Positions 48,073-48,286 of a DNA stretch of 48,286 bases are shown one piece after another. This DNA is from Candidatus Hikarchaeia archaeon HikBin5. Lineage in GTDB: Archaea; Halobacteriota; Halobacteria; Halobacteriales; Hikarchaeaceae. The notes beneath the pieces are model-generated. The model did no database searches, was not told where the DNA came from, and worked only from the letters and a program-made list of their open reading frames with translations. Both the position numbers and the translations under genes were made by a program. How positions within the stretch are numbered: position 1 is the first letter of the stretch; each line of letters begins with the position of its first letter. The DNA lies in assembly GCA_009889625.1 (NCBI GenBank), contig WTZU01000008.1, positions 1 to 48,286 of the forward strand, in the 5' to 3' direction.

Positions 48073-48114
48073 AAGCTTTATATTTTTTAGATGCGTTACT
48101 TGAATCTATGCCCA
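48073..48114 (+). repeat. Direct repeat copy 2 (42 bp, exact), includes ATG of the oxidoreductase
   Basis: Same 42-bp sequence, offset 91 bp; ATG at 48108. Confidence 0.95.
48075..48085 (+). promoter_or_regulatory. Candidate TATA box of the proximal promoter
   Basis: gctttatattt about 25-30 nt upstream of ATG 48108, as in leaderless archaeal genes. Confidence 0.5.
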
Positions 48115-48286
48115 AAATCGCAATTATAGGAGGCGGAATTGCAGGTGCCAGCATAGCATATCATCTATCGAAAAGGGGGAGTTTTTCAGTGGATGTTTAC
48201 GAACGGGGAGAATTACTTTCGGAAACCACTAGTAGATCCGCTGCGGTGTTTGGTCACTACGGAAATGCTACTGAAGTAAAAATGAA
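48108..48286 (+). CDS. FAD-dependent oxidoreductase (DAO-like), 3'-truncated by the window edge
   Basis: MPKIAIIGGGIAGASIAYHLSKRGSFSVDVYERGELLSETTSRSAAVFGHYG: Rossmann GxGxxG motif. Confidence 0.85.
   Translation, partial: MPKIAIIGGGIAGASIAYHLSKRGSFSVDVYERGELLSETTSRSAAVFGHYGNATEVKM

Noticed and set aside
47982-48114. Two repeats as a minimal CRISPR array
   Set aside because: Only two copies; the repeat contains a promoter and start codon and the second copy runs into a gene, so a local duplication explains it better.

Overview
The window is a compact archaeal chromosomal segment with about 42 confidently called protein genes, one truncated tRNA-Leu(UAA) at the left edge, and a FAD-dependent oxidoreductase gene truncated at the right edge. 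Gene content and order look like Haloarchaea or a sister lineage: cetZ, cofC/cofG/cofH, RaSEA/ArcS/TGT, TrmY/Pus10, SecDF, aIF5B, PRC-barrel, Nob1, Pgi, HisRS, PDCD5, S19e, ThiL, a MoaE fusion and UMP kinase/class I LysRS. The proteins are not strongly acidic and the DNA is AT-rich, so I suspect a marine, non salt-in relative of Haloarchaea (inference). I see no CRISPR array, transposase, integrase or intein. The observations I would follow up first are: (i) an exact 42-bp tandem duplication of a promoter plus start codon ahead of the right-edge oxidoreductase, which creates a 28-codon upstream ORF and encloses a near-palindrome; (ii) a tightly overlapping cetZ / unknown membrane protein / cofC / cofG operon; (iii) split tRNA-modification clusters for archaeosine and m1Psi54; (iv) a MoaE fusion protein with a degenerate P-loop; (v) a catabolic-looking gene set (UbiD, amidohydrolase-Rieske, HyuA without HyuB, a URO-D-like protein); (vi) an apparent strand-wide purine/G asymmetry that seems to shape protein composition. 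All product calls come from reading translated sequence by eye; no database search was run.
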